DNA of 64,000 bases. It comes from Flavobacteriaceae bacterium (GTDB lineage Bacteria > Bacteroidota > Bacteroidia > Flavobacteriales > Flavobacteriaceae). The position numbers and the translations under genes were made by a program. Location of the stretch: the NCBI GenBank assembly GCA_002694465.1, contig NZMG01000039.1, positions 1 through 64,000 of the forward strand. Reading direction: 5' to 3'. The notes under the pieces were generated by a model. The model was not told the origin of the DNA. It did not search any database and was given only the letters and a program-made list of their open reading frames with translations. Of this stretch, positions 1 through 8,250 are shown one piece after another. The stretch's first letter is position 1, and each line of letters begins with the position of its first letter.

Positions 1-1
1 C

Positions 2-556
2 ACTTATAAAGTAGTTTTAAAGGTAGGAGAAGAAACACTTACACAAAACTTTGCTATTCTTCCGGACCAAAATGCAGAAACCGATATCGCAGGGATGCAG
101 CGACAATTCGATTTTATTACAGACATTAACAAAACGGTGGATAAAGCGCATAAAAGCATCAAAAAAATTAGAAAGATTAATGCCCAGTTAGAAGATTTTC
201 AGAAGCAATACAAAGACAATGACAATGTGAAAGATTTGGTGGAAAAGGCTAAAAAATTAAGTGAAGATTTTTCCGAAATTGAAAAAGCATTATACCAAAC
301 TAAAAACCGAAGCGGTCAAGATCCCTTAAACTTCCCCATAAAGCTTACTAATAAATTGGCGCATTTAAATAGCTTGGTGCGTATGGACGACTTCCCACCT
401 ACCCAGCAGGACATTTTGGTAAAAAATGAATTAACCGATAAAATAAATGAAGAATTAATGCATTTTGAAATTTTGGTTTCTAGCGAAATAAAGGCATTTA
501 ACGAGCAGTTTAATGCCTTGAAATTGAATTATTTATTTATTGAAGAAGAAAAATAA
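2..556 (+). CDS. C-terminal part of a BNR/sortilin-repeat 'glycosyl hydrolase' family protein (5' truncated by window edge)
   Basis: The reading frame is already open at base 2 and no start is visible, so this is the 3' end of a longer gene; the internal ATG at 95 is not the true start. The first residues (TYKVVLKVGEETLTQNFAIL) look like the last beta-strands of the C-terminal domain of Bacteroidota exported beta-propeller proteins annotated as VPS10/sortilin or BNR-repeat glycosyl hydrolases. The following ~150 residues are helical and charged, which I recall as the usual end of that family. The propeller lies outside the window, so the substrate is unknown. The stop is 2 bp before hemJ, suggesting cotranscription. 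The family call is from memory of the C-terminal pattern only. Confidence 0.65.
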   Translation, partial: TYKVVLKVGEETLTQNFAILPDQNAETDIAGMQRQFDFITDINKTVDKAHKSIKKIRKINAQLEDFQKQYKDNDNVKDLVEKAKKLSEDFSEIEKALYQTKNRSGQDPLNFPIKLTNKLAHLNSLVRMDDFPPTQQDILVKNELTDKINEELMHFEILVSSEIKAFNEQFNALKLNYLFIEEEK

Positions 557-558
557 CA

Positions 559-1098
559 ATGCTATACTACTACCTCAAATCCCTCCACCTTATTTTTGTG
601 ATTACTTGGTTTGCTGGGCTTTTTTATATTGTGCGCTTGTTTGTATACCAAATTGAAGCTTCCCAAAAACCCTCACCAGACAAAGAAATTCTAGGCACAC
701 AACTTAAACTCATGGCACAACGCCTATGGTATATTATTACCTGGCCCTCCATGATTTTAGCCACAGGATTTGCCATTTGGATGCTGGCCATGCGTACTTT
801 TTACCTCACCGATGGATGGATGCAGGTAAAATTGGTGTTTGTGGTATTGCTCATTGCCTATCATATAAAATGTCACCTCATCTTCAAAGATTTACAAAAT
901 GATAGGGTGAAGTATTCCTCCAATTTTATGCGTATTTTTAATGAAGGAGCAACCATCATTCTGTTTGCGGTGGTATTTTTGGTCATCTTAAAAAATGCCT
1001 TTAATTGGATTTATGGCACCGTTGGGATTATATTATTTTCTATCCTCATTATGCTGGGTTATAAATTATATAAACGTATTCGCGAAGGCAAAAAATAA
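559..1098 (+). CDS. hemJ: HemJ-type protoporphyrinogen IX oxidase (CopD/UPF0093 family)
   Basis: A 179-residue integral membrane protein with about five hydrophobic segments. Family members oxidise protoporphyrinogen IX to protoporphyrin IX, the step before ferrochelatase, in the cytoplasmic membrane. The diagnostic N-terminus is present (SLHLIFVITWFAGLFY), with His10 in helix 1 and Lys91 in the segment WMQVKLVFVV; both positions are conserved in HemJ. It is much too short for flavin-type HemG or HemY. It starts 2 bp after the upstream stop. Most other haem genes of this organism are at 30-39 kb, so hemJ is the detached step. The alternative annotation 'CopD family protein' refers to the same fold; I favour HemJ because no other protoporphyrinogen oxidase is seen in the haem cluster. 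Confidence 0.82.
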   Translation: MLYYYLKSLHLIFVITWFAGLFYIVRLFVYQIEASQKPSPDKEILGTQLKLMAQRLWYIITWPSMILATGFAIWMLAMRTFYLTDGWMQVKLVFVVLLIAYHIKCHLIFKDLQNDRVKYSSNFMRIFNEGATIILFAVVFLVILKNAFNWIYGTVGIILFSILIMLGYKLYKRIREGKK

Positions 1099-1100
1099 CT

Positions 1101-1130
1101 CCCCCCTTTGAAGGGGGTTAGGGGGATGTC
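1101..1130. repeat. GC-rich intergenic hairpin/repeat-like element
   Basis: A C-run and a G-run form a perfect hairpin at 1102-1117 (CCCCCTTTGAAGGGGG), followed by TTAGGGGGATGTC, in otherwise AT-rich DNA just after the hemJ stop. It has no T-tract, so it is a poor intrinsic terminator. It resembles a dispersed intergenic motif that I recall from flavobacterial genomes. A shorter, similar hairpin is at 63443-63460. Confidence 0.5.
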
Positions 1131-1200
1131 AAAATTTTCAATTTTATTAATTGGAAATTTTGGTGCAATTATTGTTATCTTCCCGTAACCTTTTCAACGT

Positions 1201-2658
1201 ATGAAGTTTTACAAATCGTTACGCTTTCGGATTTTTCTATCGATGCTATTGTTGTTAGTGATGACTTTTATTTCACTTTCGATAGTGACAGCCATTCAGT
1301 ACAAAGAAGAAGCAGAAGATTACCACCGCGAGCGATTGCTTCGTAAAGAAGCAAATATCAAAGAGAATATCAATTATGTGTTAAAAAACACGACCTATCC
1401 TGTGGAAACAGAACTTATTCCGTTGATTTTTAAAAGTAAAATTTATGAAATTAAAGACATTCACAATCTTGAAATTCATTTATACGATTTAAAAGGTACT
1501 CTGCTTAAATCTTCCCGAGCCTCTTTTTTACGAGATACTTCTTACGCAAAGCTTTCGAGAGATATTTTAACACACATTGAAGATTCTCCTACCAAAAGTT
1601 ACGTCTATTCTTTTGAAGAAGATGGGCAAGAATATCAATCTTCCTACTCCTACATCACAGATGCTTCCTTTAAACCGTTGGCGATACTCAATTTACCGTA
1701 TATAGAGGATGATGGCTTTATTAATAAAGAACTTATGGAAAACATAAAGCGCGTTGCCATGGTATACGGCTTTATGTTATTAATTGCCATAGGACTGGCT
1801 TATTTTCTTTCTAAATATATCACCCGTTCTCTAAAAACCGTAAGTGATAAAATCACCGAAACACGCCTCAACAAGCGGAACAAAAAAATTAAACTAGATA
1901 ACGATACTTCCCAAGAAATTTACACCCTTGTGGAAGCCTATAACGGGATGATTGACGAACTCGAAATAAGTGCCGCACAATTAGCAAGTAGTGAGCGTGA
2001 AGCTGCGTGGCGGGAAATGGCAAAACAAGTGGCGCATGAAATTAAAAATCCGTTAACGCCTATGCGATTGTCGGTTCAAAGTTTTCAACGGAAATTTGAC
2101 CCCAATGATTCTAACATTACCGAAAAAGTAAACGAATATACCAATACTCTTATTCAGCAAATAGATACCTTAAGTTCTATAGCTTCCGCATTTTCAACCT
2201 ATGCAAAAATGCCCGCACAGCAGGATGAAAATTTAAATGTGGTAGCCATCACAAAGTTGGCTTTGGATATTTTTAATGAAGATTACATTTATTTCTTTTC
2301 TGAAGAAAAAGAGATTATTTCAAAATTCGATCGTACACAACTTATTCGAGTGATTACCAATTTGGTGAAGAATAGTATTCAAGCCATTGAAAAGAAAACC
2401 CCAGAAGACCCAAGAATAGAAGTTAGGGTATTTTCAGAAAATAAACATACCTACATAACAGTTTCAGATAATGGTGCAGGTATTTCTGAAGAGAATAAAT
2501 CGAAGGTTTTTGAACCAAAATTTACTACAAAATCAAGTGGCATGGGCTTAGGTTTAGCCATGGTGAAAAATATTGTAGAAACGTACCAAGGAAGCATTTC
2601 CCTTCAATCTATCGAAGAAAAAGGAACCACATTTACCGTTTCTATTCCACAAAACTAA
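1201..2658 (+). CDS. NtrY-like sensor histidine kinase
   Basis: A 485-residue membrane sensor kinase. Transmembrane helix 1 spans about residues 10-32, an extracytoplasmic sensing region about 35-183, and helix 2 about 185-204. A HAMP-like segment (about 205-260) follows, then the dimerisation/phosphoacceptor domain with His279 in AHEIKNPLTPMRLSVQSF. The ATPase domain has the N-box (NLVKNSIQAI), G1 (DNGAGI) and G2 (GMGLGLAMV). The NPLTPM signature after the His is typical of NtrY-type nitrogen or redox kinases. No response regulator is adjacent, so its partner must be elsewhere. The signal is not predictable from sequence. Confidence 0.88.
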   Translation: MKFYKSLRFRIFLSMLLLLVMTFISLSIVTAIQYKEEAEDYHRERLLRKEANIKENINYVLKNTTYPVETELIPLIFKSKIYEIKDIHNLEIHLYDLKGTLLKSSRASFLRDTSYAKLSRDILTHIEDSPTKSYVYSFEEDGQEYQSSYSYITDASFKPLAILNLPYIEDDGFINKELMENIKRVAMVYGFMLLIAIGLAYFLSKYITRSLKTVSDKITETRLNKRNKKIKLDNDTSQEIYTLVEAYNGMIDELEISAAQLASSEREAAWREMAKQVAHEIKNPLTPMRLSVQSFQRKFDPNDSNITEKVNEYTNTLIQQIDTLSSIASAFSTYAKMPAQQDENLNVVAITKLALDIFNEDYIYFFSEEKEIISKFDRTQLIRVITNLVKNSIQAIEKKTPEDPRIEVRVFSENKHTYITVSDNGAGISEENKSKVFEPKFTTKSSGMGLGLAMVKNIVETYQGSISLQSIEEKGTTFTVSIPQN

Positions 2659-2697
2659 TAGGTTTTTAGTACCTTTAGATTTCAAATTTTTCAACAA

Positions 2698-3489
2698 ATG
2701 AAAGCTAGAGTTTACGATAATATATTGGTCGATTATAACAATGGGATTACCACCATAACCATTAATCGTCCTTCCAAATTAAATGCCTTAAACCTTGAAA
2801 CAATCAAGGAACTTCATAAAGCCTTTAAACGTGCTGAAAAAGACAAAGACACCAAAGTAGTAATCATTACTGGAAGTGGAGAAAAAGCCTTTGTCGCAGG
2901 TGCAGACATTAGCGAATTTGCAGATTTTTCGGTATCGCAAGGAGAAAAGTTAGCTGCCGAAGGACAAGCGTTACTATTTGATTTTGTAGCCTATCTTTCT
3001 ACTCCTGTCATTGCCGCCATAAATGGTTTTGCATTGGGAGGTGGTCTGGAATTGGCTATGGCAGCACATTTCCGTATAGCTAGTGACAATGCGAAAATGG
3101 GACTTCCCGAAGTGTCCTTAGGAGTCATCCCAGGATACGGGGGTACTCAGCGATTACCTCAACTGGTAGGCAAAGGACGTGCGATGGAACTTATCATGAC
3201 AGCGAGTATGATTGATCCTTCACAAGCCCTACAATATGGTTTGGTAAATCATGTTACAACCCTAGAAGAATTACTCCCATTTGCTGAAAAGTTAGCTGAA
3301 AAAATAAAACGGAATTCCTCTGTAGCGATTGCTGCTGCCATTGAAGCCATAAATGCAGGCTTTGAAGCGGGTGAAAATGGATTTGATACCGAAATTACTG
3401 CCTTTGGAAAATGCTTTGGAACTGCCGATTTTGTTGAGGGAACACAAGCCTTTTTAGAAAAAAGAAAACCCAACTTTCCAGGAAAATAA
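2698..3489 (+). CDS. enoyl-CoA hydratase (crotonase family)
   Basis: 263 residues, normal length for a monofunctional short-chain enoyl-CoA hydratase, which adds water to trans-2-enoyl-CoA in fatty-acid or amino-acid breakdown. The CoA/oxyanion motif is GEKAFVAGADISEF (61-74), with a second oxyanion segment NGFALGGGLELAM. Both catalytic glutamates of hydratases are present: Glu118 (GGGLEL) and Glu138 (GLPEVSLGVIPG). Having both argues for a true hydratase rather than an isomerase or thioesterase-type crotonase. It starts 39 bp after the kinase. Substrate chain length cannot be read from the sequence. Confidence 0.88.
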   Translation: MKARVYDNILVDYNNGITTITINRPSKLNALNLETIKELHKAFKRAEKDKDTKVVIITGSGEKAFVAGADISEFADFSVSQGEKLAAEGQALLFDFVAYLSTPVIAAINGFALGGGLELAMAAHFRIASDNAKMGLPEVSLGVIPGYGGTQRLPQLVGKGRAMELIMTASMIDPSQALQYGLVNHVTTLEELLPFAEKLAEKIKRNSSVAIAAAIEAINAGFEAGENGFDTEITAFGKCFGTADFVEGTQAFLEKRKPNFPGK

Positions 3490-3514
3490 TAACTTGGAGT
3501 ATTTCCTTTTATTA

Positions 3515-3545
3515 TTGGAATATTTCCATATTTAAATTAACTTTG
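3515..3545 (+). promoter_or_regulatory. Bacteroidota-type promoter for the radical SAM gene
   Basis: TTG at 3515-3517, a 20-bp spacer, then TAACTTTG at 3538-3545, matching the TTTG / TAnnTTTG consensus of the Bacteroidota housekeeping sigma factor. The start codon is at 3574. Confidence 0.6.
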
Positions 3546-3573
3546 AAGGATACTTTTCTTCAACGTTTTTTTT

Positions 3574-4641
3574 ATGTCCCAACCTATCAAGGGCCGTGGT
3601 GCCCAAAAACAAGTCCACAATCGGTTTTTTGAACACCAACACGAACCCTTGGATGACTTCCTCAATTATTGTGAGGAAGAAGGGGAACTTGCCGATAAAA
3701 ACAAAACCAAATACATCGATGTATTCCCCAAAACCTTTGTCAATAAAGTAGATAGCCCCGATGTGGGGATGGGTTATTCTGCCAATCCTTATCAGGGTTG
3801 TGAGCACGGTTGTGTGTATTGTTACGCACGTAATAGTCACGAATATTGGGGCTACGGAGCAGGACTCGATTTTGAACGAAATATTCTTGTGAAAAAAAAT
3901 GCCTCACAACTGTTAGAAGAAAAATTAAAAAGTAAAAATTGGCAAGGAGACACTATAGTTTTTTCGGGAAATACAGACTGTTATCAACCTATTGAAAGAA
4001 AGTTAGAAATCACTAGAAGCTGTTTAAAGAAACTATTTCAATGGAAAAATCCAACGGGAATTATCACCAAAAACGCACTAATTTTAAGAGATTTAGACAT
4101 TTTAAAAGAAATGGCAAAATACAATATCATTGCCGTTAATATTTCTATTACTTCCTTAGAGGAGGATACCAGAAGATTGTTAGAACCTAGAACCTCCAGC
4201 ATTAAAAACAGGTTAAAAACGGTAGAAGAACTTTCAAAACATAACATTCCTGTAAATGTGATGATGGCACCCATTATTCCTTCTTTAAATAGCCACGAAA
4301 TCTTACCTTTAATTGAAACGGTGGCTTCCTTGGGTGCAAAAAGCGTAGCCTATACAGTGGTTCGATTAAACGGTCAAATTACCACCATTTTTGAAGATTG
4401 GGTACAAAAGGCACTACCCGATAGAGCCGAAAGAATCCTAAATCAAATTGCAGAATGCCACGATGGAAAATTAAATGATAGTAGATGGGGGAAAAGAATA
4501 AAAGGCGATGGGATTATTGCTCAACAAATTGCAGACACTGTTATTTTGGGTAAAAAACGATATTTAAAGGATAGCCGAATGCCAAAACTAGACCGAAGCC
4601 ATTACCTTCAGTTAAAAGATCCACAAACTAAATTGTTTTAG
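3574..4641 (+). CDS. PA0069-family (spore photolyase-like) radical SAM protein
   Basis: 355 residues. The cluster-binding motif is NPYQGCEHGCVYCYARNSHE with Cys76, Cys80 and Cys83 (CX3CX2C), the form used by radical SAM enzymes to bind the 4Fe-4S cluster that cleaves S-adenosylmethionine. The next segment, EYWGYGAGLDFERNILVK, is the signature of the PA0069/Rv2578c group, related to spore photoproduct lyase. The physiological reaction of this group is not established to my knowledge; a DNA or nucleic-acid role is often assumed from the lyase relationship. Its last 4 bp overlap the end of the convergent acyltransferase gene. Confidence 0.85.
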   Translation: MSQPIKGRGAQKQVHNRFFEHQHEPLDDFLNYCEEEGELADKNKTKYIDVFPKTFVNKVDSPDVGMGYSANPYQGCEHGCVYCYARNSHEYWGYGAGLDFERNILVKKNASQLLEEKLKSKNWQGDTIVFSGNTDCYQPIERKLEITRSCLKKLFQWKNPTGIITKNALILRDLDILKEMAKYNIIAVNISITSLEEDTRRLLEPRTSSIKNRLKTVEELSKHNIPVNVMMAPIIPSLNSHEILPLIETVASLGAKSVAYTVVRLNGQITTIFEDWVQKALPDRAERILNQIAECHDGKLNDSRWGKRIKGDGIIAQQIADTVILGKKRYLKDSRMPKLDRSHYLQLKDPQTKLF

Positions 4642-5387
4642 ACAATCTTCGATTTTATTTGAGCTTCAATAGTATTGACCAATGCCTCCTTTTCAAAATC
4701 TGAAACTTTTAAAGGAGGATGTACATAAAAGGTAAGTCTCGTAAACAACGGAATGGGAAACATACCGTAGCGTTGTAATTTCCACGAATTATTGATAGAA
4801 ATTGGGAGCACGTAGGCTTCAGGTGCGTGCTCAAATAAGGTAATGAGTCCCTTTCTATAAAACTTTTTTGGAACTCCGTCCCTACTTCGGGTTCCTTCAG
4901 GAAAAATCACCACACTTCTATTGTTTTTTGAAATGTATCTAGCAATTTTTTCAACTTCTTTGGTAGCTTGCGCTGGGTTTTTGCGATCGATTAACACGGA
5001 ACCTCCTTTTCGTAAATTATAAGAAACCGTGGGGATGCCTTTCCCTAATTCAATTTTTGAAATAAATTTGGGGTGTATCTTCCTTAAAAACCAAATGATA
5101 GGCGGAATATCCCATAAACTCTGGTGGTTTGATGCAATGATAATCGGGGTATTTTTTGGAATTTCTGAAGAAATTTCAAACTTAAAGGTCGTCCCAACCA
5201 CATGAAGAATCACTAAAAATAATCCGTTAACTATATCAACACTAGTTTTATGCGCTTGGTACCCGAAAACATTTAAACAAACTCGCTGAATGACTTCAAA
5301 TAGCAATAATAATATCCCAAACAAAAGATAGAATACTACCGAAAAGGGATAACTTAGTATTTTAAGAAAGGCTTTCATGAATATCAA
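4638..5387 (-). CDS. plsC: 1-acyl-sn-glycerol-3-phosphate acyltransferase (PlsC family)
   Basis: 249 residues with an N-terminal hydrophobic anchor (about 10-32). The acyltransferase HX4D catalytic motif is NHQSLWD with His88 and Asp93, and the phosphate-binding motif is FPEGTRSRDG. It is predicted to convert lysophosphatidic acid to phosphatidic acid at the inner face of the membrane. A second paralogue lies at 58933-59673, so one may serve a different acyl acceptor, for example an ornithine or glycine lipid; the sequence does not show which. Met1 or Met4 could be the start. The gene begins immediately downstream of the bacilliredoxin terminator. Confidence 0.85.
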   Translation of the reverse strand: MIFMKAFLKILSYPFSVVFYLLFGILLLLFEVIQRVCLNVFGYQAHKTSVDIVNGLFLVILHVVGTTFKFEISSEIPKNTPIIIASNHQSLWDIPPIIWFLRKIHPKFISKIELGKGIPTVSYNLRKGGSVLIDRKNPAQATKEVEKIARYISKNNRSVVIFPEGTRSRDGVPKKFYRKGLITLFEHAPEAYVLPISINNSWKLQRYGMFPIPLFTRLTFYVHPPLKVSDFEKEALVNTIEAQIKSKIV

Positions 5388-5391
5388 AAAT

Positions 5392-5421
5392 AAAAAAACC
5401 GCTTCAATGCGAAGCGGTTTT
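5392..5421 (-). terminator. intrinsic terminator after the bacilliredoxin gene
   Basis: Inverted repeat AAAACCGCTTC (5395-5405) / GAAGCGGTTTT (5411-5421) with a 5-nt loop. Read on the minus strand it ends in a T-run. It sits between brx and the same-strand acyltransferase start at 5387, so the acyltransferase probably depends on read-through or its own promoter. Confidence 0.8.
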
Positions 5422-5444
5422 ACTTTTCTATTAATTGAATAATA

Positions 5445-5855
5445 TTAACAGTATTCGTTAAAAGCGCTTTTCAAATTTTCTGCTATCATATCGGCACTTC
5501 TTCCTTCAATGTGATGTCTTTCTAACATGTGAACTAATTCTCCATTTTTAAACAAAGCCATAGAAGGTGAACTTGGAGGGAAAGGAACCATTAAGGCTCT
5601 TGCGGCATCCACGGCTTCAAAATCTACTCCTGCAAATACCGTGACCAATCGGTCTGGCGTTTTAGCATTTTGTAGTGAAATTCTCGCTCCTGGACGCGCA
5701 TTGGCTGCAGCACAACCACAAACCGAATTGACAACCACAAGGGTCGTTCCGTCTTGATGAATTGCATCGTCTACTTCATCTGCTGTAAATAATTCGGTAA
5801 AACCTATTCTGGTCAAATCTTCTCTCATCGGTTTTACCAATTCTGCTGGATACAT
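5445..5855 (-). CDS. BrxA/BrxB-family bacilliredoxin
   Basis: 136 residues, the usual length for the YphP/YqiW thioredoxin-fold family. The active site is NSVCGCAAANARPG with Cys46-Gly-Cys48 (CGC), the hallmark of bacilliredoxins, which remove bacillithiol from mixed disulfides on proteins in the cytoplasm. Many Bacteroidota make bacillithiol, which fits, although the bsh genes are not in this window. It is a single gene with its own TAnnTTTG box upstream and a terminator downstream. The exact paralogue (BrxA or BrxB) cannot be assigned. Confidence 0.88.
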   Translation of the reverse strand: MYPAELVKPMREDLTRIGFTELFTADEVDDAIHQDGTTLVVVNSVCGCAAANARPGARISLQNAKTPDRLVTVFAGVDFEAVDAARALMVPFPPSSPSMALFKNGELVHMLERHHIEGRSADMIAENLKSAFNEYC

Positions 5856-5886
5856 AATTTTTGTTTTTAGTGTAACAATTAAGGTA

Positions 5887-5894
5887 CAAAGATA
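5887..5894 (-). promoter_or_regulatory. TAnnTTTG promoter box for bacilliredoxin
   Basis: TATCTTTG on the minus strand, 31 nt before the ATG at 5855. No convincing -33 TTTG was found. Confidence 0.45.
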
Positions 5895-5949
5895 ACCAAT
5901 TTTAAGATGATAGTTCTTAAAACTATCTAAACACTTTTATAGAAATAGT

Positions 5950-5957
5950 TATCTTTG
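5950..5957 (+). promoter_or_regulatory. TAnnTTTG promoter box for the TerB/DnaJ gene
   Basis: TATCTTTG on the plus strand, 31 nt before the ATG at 5989. With the minus-strand box at 5887-5894 it makes a compact divergent promoter region. Confidence 0.5.
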
Positions 5958-5988
5958 ATTTCTTTTTCTATTAATTTAATTACACCAC

Positions 5989-6726
5989 ATGATTCGTTGG
6001 CTATTGGCCATTTTAGGCTATTCTTTTTTTAGATTTCCAGGTGCTGTTATTGGCTTTATTTTAGGAAGCATTTTCGATAATATGAATCTAGGTAAAACCA
6101 AATCTACTAGACGAACTATTTTTCAGCAGCCTAGAGAATCGGTGAGTCCAGCCGACTTCGAGCTCAATCTACTCTCCTTAGCCTCTTTGGTCATAAAAGC
6201 CGATGGAACTGTAAGCCAGAATGAATTGGATTACGTTCGGCAATATTTCGTCCAAGCTTATGGAAAAGAACGAGCCAATGCTACCTTTAAAGTGTTTAAT
6301 GAAGTAGTTAAAAAGCGTGAAATTTCTGCTCAAAAAATTGGAGGACTATTACGCTCGAGAATGCGTTACGAGTCTCGACTCCAAATAATCCATTTTTTAT
6401 TTAGCATTGCTAAAGCAGACGGCACTGTATCTACGCCAGAAGTCAATGAAATTTCAAAAATAGCAGGGTATTTAGGAATTCAAATGCGCGATTTTGAAAG
6501 TATTAAAGCGATGTTCTTTAAAAACCCAGATAGCGCCTACAAAATCCTAGAAATTGAAAGAACAGCTTCCGTTTCTGAAATTAAAAAAGCCTACAGAGAA
6601 ATGGTGAAAAAATACCACCCCGATAAACTACAAGGTATGGATGAAATGTACAAAAAGGGTGCCTTAGAAAAGTTTCAAAAAGTACAAGAAGCCTACGAAC
6701 AACTTCAGAAAGAACGTGGCTTTTAA
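5989..6726 (+). CDS. TerB-domain and J-domain membrane co-chaperone (DjlA-like)
   Basis: 245 residues. A glycine-containing hydrophobic N-terminal segment (about 1-29) resembles the membrane anchor of DjlA. A TerB-like helical domain (about 55-175) contains two repeats of the KADGTVS pattern (70-76 and 142-148). A C-terminal J-domain (about 181-245) carries the HPD motif at 210-212, which stimulates DnaK ATPase. This order matches DjlA, so the protein probably recruits DnaK to the inner membrane. The client is unknown. It stands alone between its own promoter and the metal operon. Confidence 0.82.
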   Translation: MIRWLLAILGYSFFRFPGAVIGFILGSIFDNMNLGKTKSTRRTIFQQPRESVSPADFELNLLSLASLVIKADGTVSQNELDYVRQYFVQAYGKERANATFKVFNEVVKKREISAQKIGGLLRSRMRYESRLQIIHFLFSIAKADGTVSTPEVNEISKIAGYLGIQMRDFESIKAMFFKNPDSAYKILEIERTASVSEIKKAYREMVKKYHPDKLQGMDEMYKKGALEKFQKVQEAYEQLQKERGF

Positions 6727-6779
6727 TAAGATGAATTAAAAAATTTAGTATATTTTTTAGGCTAATCTAAAAATATTTT

Positions 6780-6787
6780 TACCTTTG
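6780..6787 (+). promoter_or_regulatory. TAnnTTTG box directly before the metal regulator start
   Basis: TACCTTTG ends only 4 nt before the ATG at 6792, with TTTAG about 19 bp upstream as a weak -33. The transcript would be leaderless or nearly so. This is probably the promoter of the whole metal operon. Confidence 0.55.
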
Positions 6788-6791
6788 CCTT

Positions 6792-7448
6792 ATGTTTACA
6801 TTGGCAGAAGAAAATTATTTAAAAAACATCTTTCATCTTCAACAGCTTTCTCCACAAGGAGTAAGTACAAATGCTATTGCGGAAAAACTAGAGACTAAAC
6901 CTTCATCGGCTACAGATATGGTTCAAAAATTGGCCGAAAAGGAAGTACTCACTTATATAAAATACAAAGGCACTACCCTTACTGAAAACGGAAGGAAAAT
7001 TGCAGCAAATATTATTAGAAAGCATCGTCTTTGGGAGGTTTTTTTGGTTGAAAAATTAAACTTTCAGTGGGATGAAGTTCACGAAATTGCAGAGCAATTA
7101 GAGCATATTCATTCTGAAGATTTAATTTCTCGATTGGATAAGTTTTTAGAGTATCCTTCGGTAGATCCGCACGGCGATCCCATTCCGGATAGTAACGGAA
7201 ATTTCAAAAAAACAGAAAAGAAATTGCTTTCCAAACTTTCAAAAAATGAAAAAGGAATCTGCGTAGGCGTAAAAGAATCGGCTAGCGATTTTTTAAAATA
7301 TCTGGACAAAAGACATATCGGTATTGGCGTTGAAATTAGTGTTTTAGAAAAAGATGATTTTGATGACTCGATGACCATACAGGTTTTGGATGAAACCTAC
7401 TTTATTACAAAAAAAATTGCAGAGAATTTATACGTACAAATGAGCTAA
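6792..7448 (+). CDS. DtxR/MntR-family metal-dependent transcriptional repressor
   Basis: 218 residues: N-terminal winged helix (about 1-62), dimerisation/metal-binding domain (about 63-140) and C-terminal FeoA-like SH3 domain (about 150-218). Metal ligands typical of the family are visible at His78 (RKHRLWE) and Glu101, Glu104 and His105 (AEQLEH). Two positions that are Asp8 and Glu11 in Bacillus MntR are Asn8 and Lys11 here, so its metal selectivity cannot be taken from MntR. It is first in an operon with a metal ABC importer, spaced 3 bp from the next gene, and probably represses that operon when metal is plentiful. Confidence 0.88.
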   Translation: MFTLAEENYLKNIFHLQQLSPQGVSTNAIAEKLETKPSSATDMVQKLAEKEVLTYIKYKGTTLTENGRKIAANIIRKHRLWEVFLVEKLNFQWDEVHEIAEQLEHIHSEDLISRLDKFLEYPSVDPHGDPIPDSNGNFKKTEKKLLSKLSKNEKGICVGVKESASDFLKYLDKRHIGIGVEISVLEKDDFDDSMTIQVLDETYFITKKIAENLYVQMS

Positions 7449-7451
7449 CTA

Positions 7452-8249
7452 ATGAAATACAAATCCCCTTTTTCACTATTTTTTATTATCGGAATTTCCT
7501 TTGGAATAAATGCGCAAGAAACTGAAGTTACTACTCCATTAGTTACTGATCGACCCGATGCGACTGACGCTTCATCTACTGTAGGGGCTGGCGTCCTTCA
7601 AATAGAAGCAGGAGGATTTTACACTTCCTATGAAGAAAACAACAATAAAAGTGAAACCTATGGTTACAATACTACTTTAGTTCGTTATGGGATTTTAGAA
7701 AATTTGGAACTCCGAATTGGATGGAATTTTGAAGAGATTCGATTCTCATCAAATGGCACTAAAAACCCGAATGTATTAAGTGGCTTTTCTCCTTTACTGG
7801 CGGGTGCTAAAATAGATATTGCCCAAGAGAATGGTTGGAAACCCGAAATAGCATTGATTGGACATGTGTTTTTGCCTTTTACAGCGGGAGAAGATTATAA
7901 ACCAGAAACCACTGGAGCCGACTTTCGGTTTTCGCTCTCACACACTCTTAGCGAAAAATCGAGTTTAGGTTACAATATTGGAGCACAATGGGGGGATGAT
8001 TCTTCAGAAATTGCCTATATCTATACTTTAGCTTATGGATATTCAATTACAGATTGCTTTGGGTTTTATGCCGAAGTATACGGTGATTTTCCAGAAAATA
8101 ATGAAGCCAATCATTTTTGGGATGCAGGGGTTACCTATTTGGTGAATCCTAATTTACAATTGGATGCAACGGTTGGGAGCGGTATTACGAAAGGACAGGA
8201 TATCCTTTTGAGTGCAGGACTCAGTTATAGAATTCCAAAAAAGAAATAA
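7452..8249 (+). CDS. outer-membrane 'transporter' protein (MetA-pathway/PF13557-like)
   Basis: 265 residues with a signal peptide ending near NAQ (about 1-21). The mature part starts TPLVTDRPDATDAS and is rich in alternating aromatic/polar strands (IEAGGFYTSYEE, LVRYGILENLELRIGWNF), typical of the small outer-membrane family related to the phenol-degradation meta-pathway proteins. It is wedged between a metal repressor and a metal-binding lipoprotein, 3 bp after the former and 1 bp before the latter, so it may be the outer-membrane part of the same import route. That role is inferred from context only. Confidence 0.75.
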   Translation: MKYKSPFSLFFIIGISFGINAQETEVTTPLVTDRPDATDASSTVGAGVLQIEAGGFYTSYEENNNKSETYGYNTTLVRYGILENLELRIGWNFEEIRFSSNGTKNPNVLSGFSPLLAGAKIDIAQENGWKPEIALIGHVFLPFTAGEDYKPETTGADFRFSLSHTLSEKSSLGYNIGAQWGDDSSEIAYIYTLAYGYSITDCFGFYAEVYGDFPENNEANHFWDAGVTYLVNPNLQLDATVGSGITKGQDILLSAGLSYRIPKKK

Positions 8250-8250
8250 T

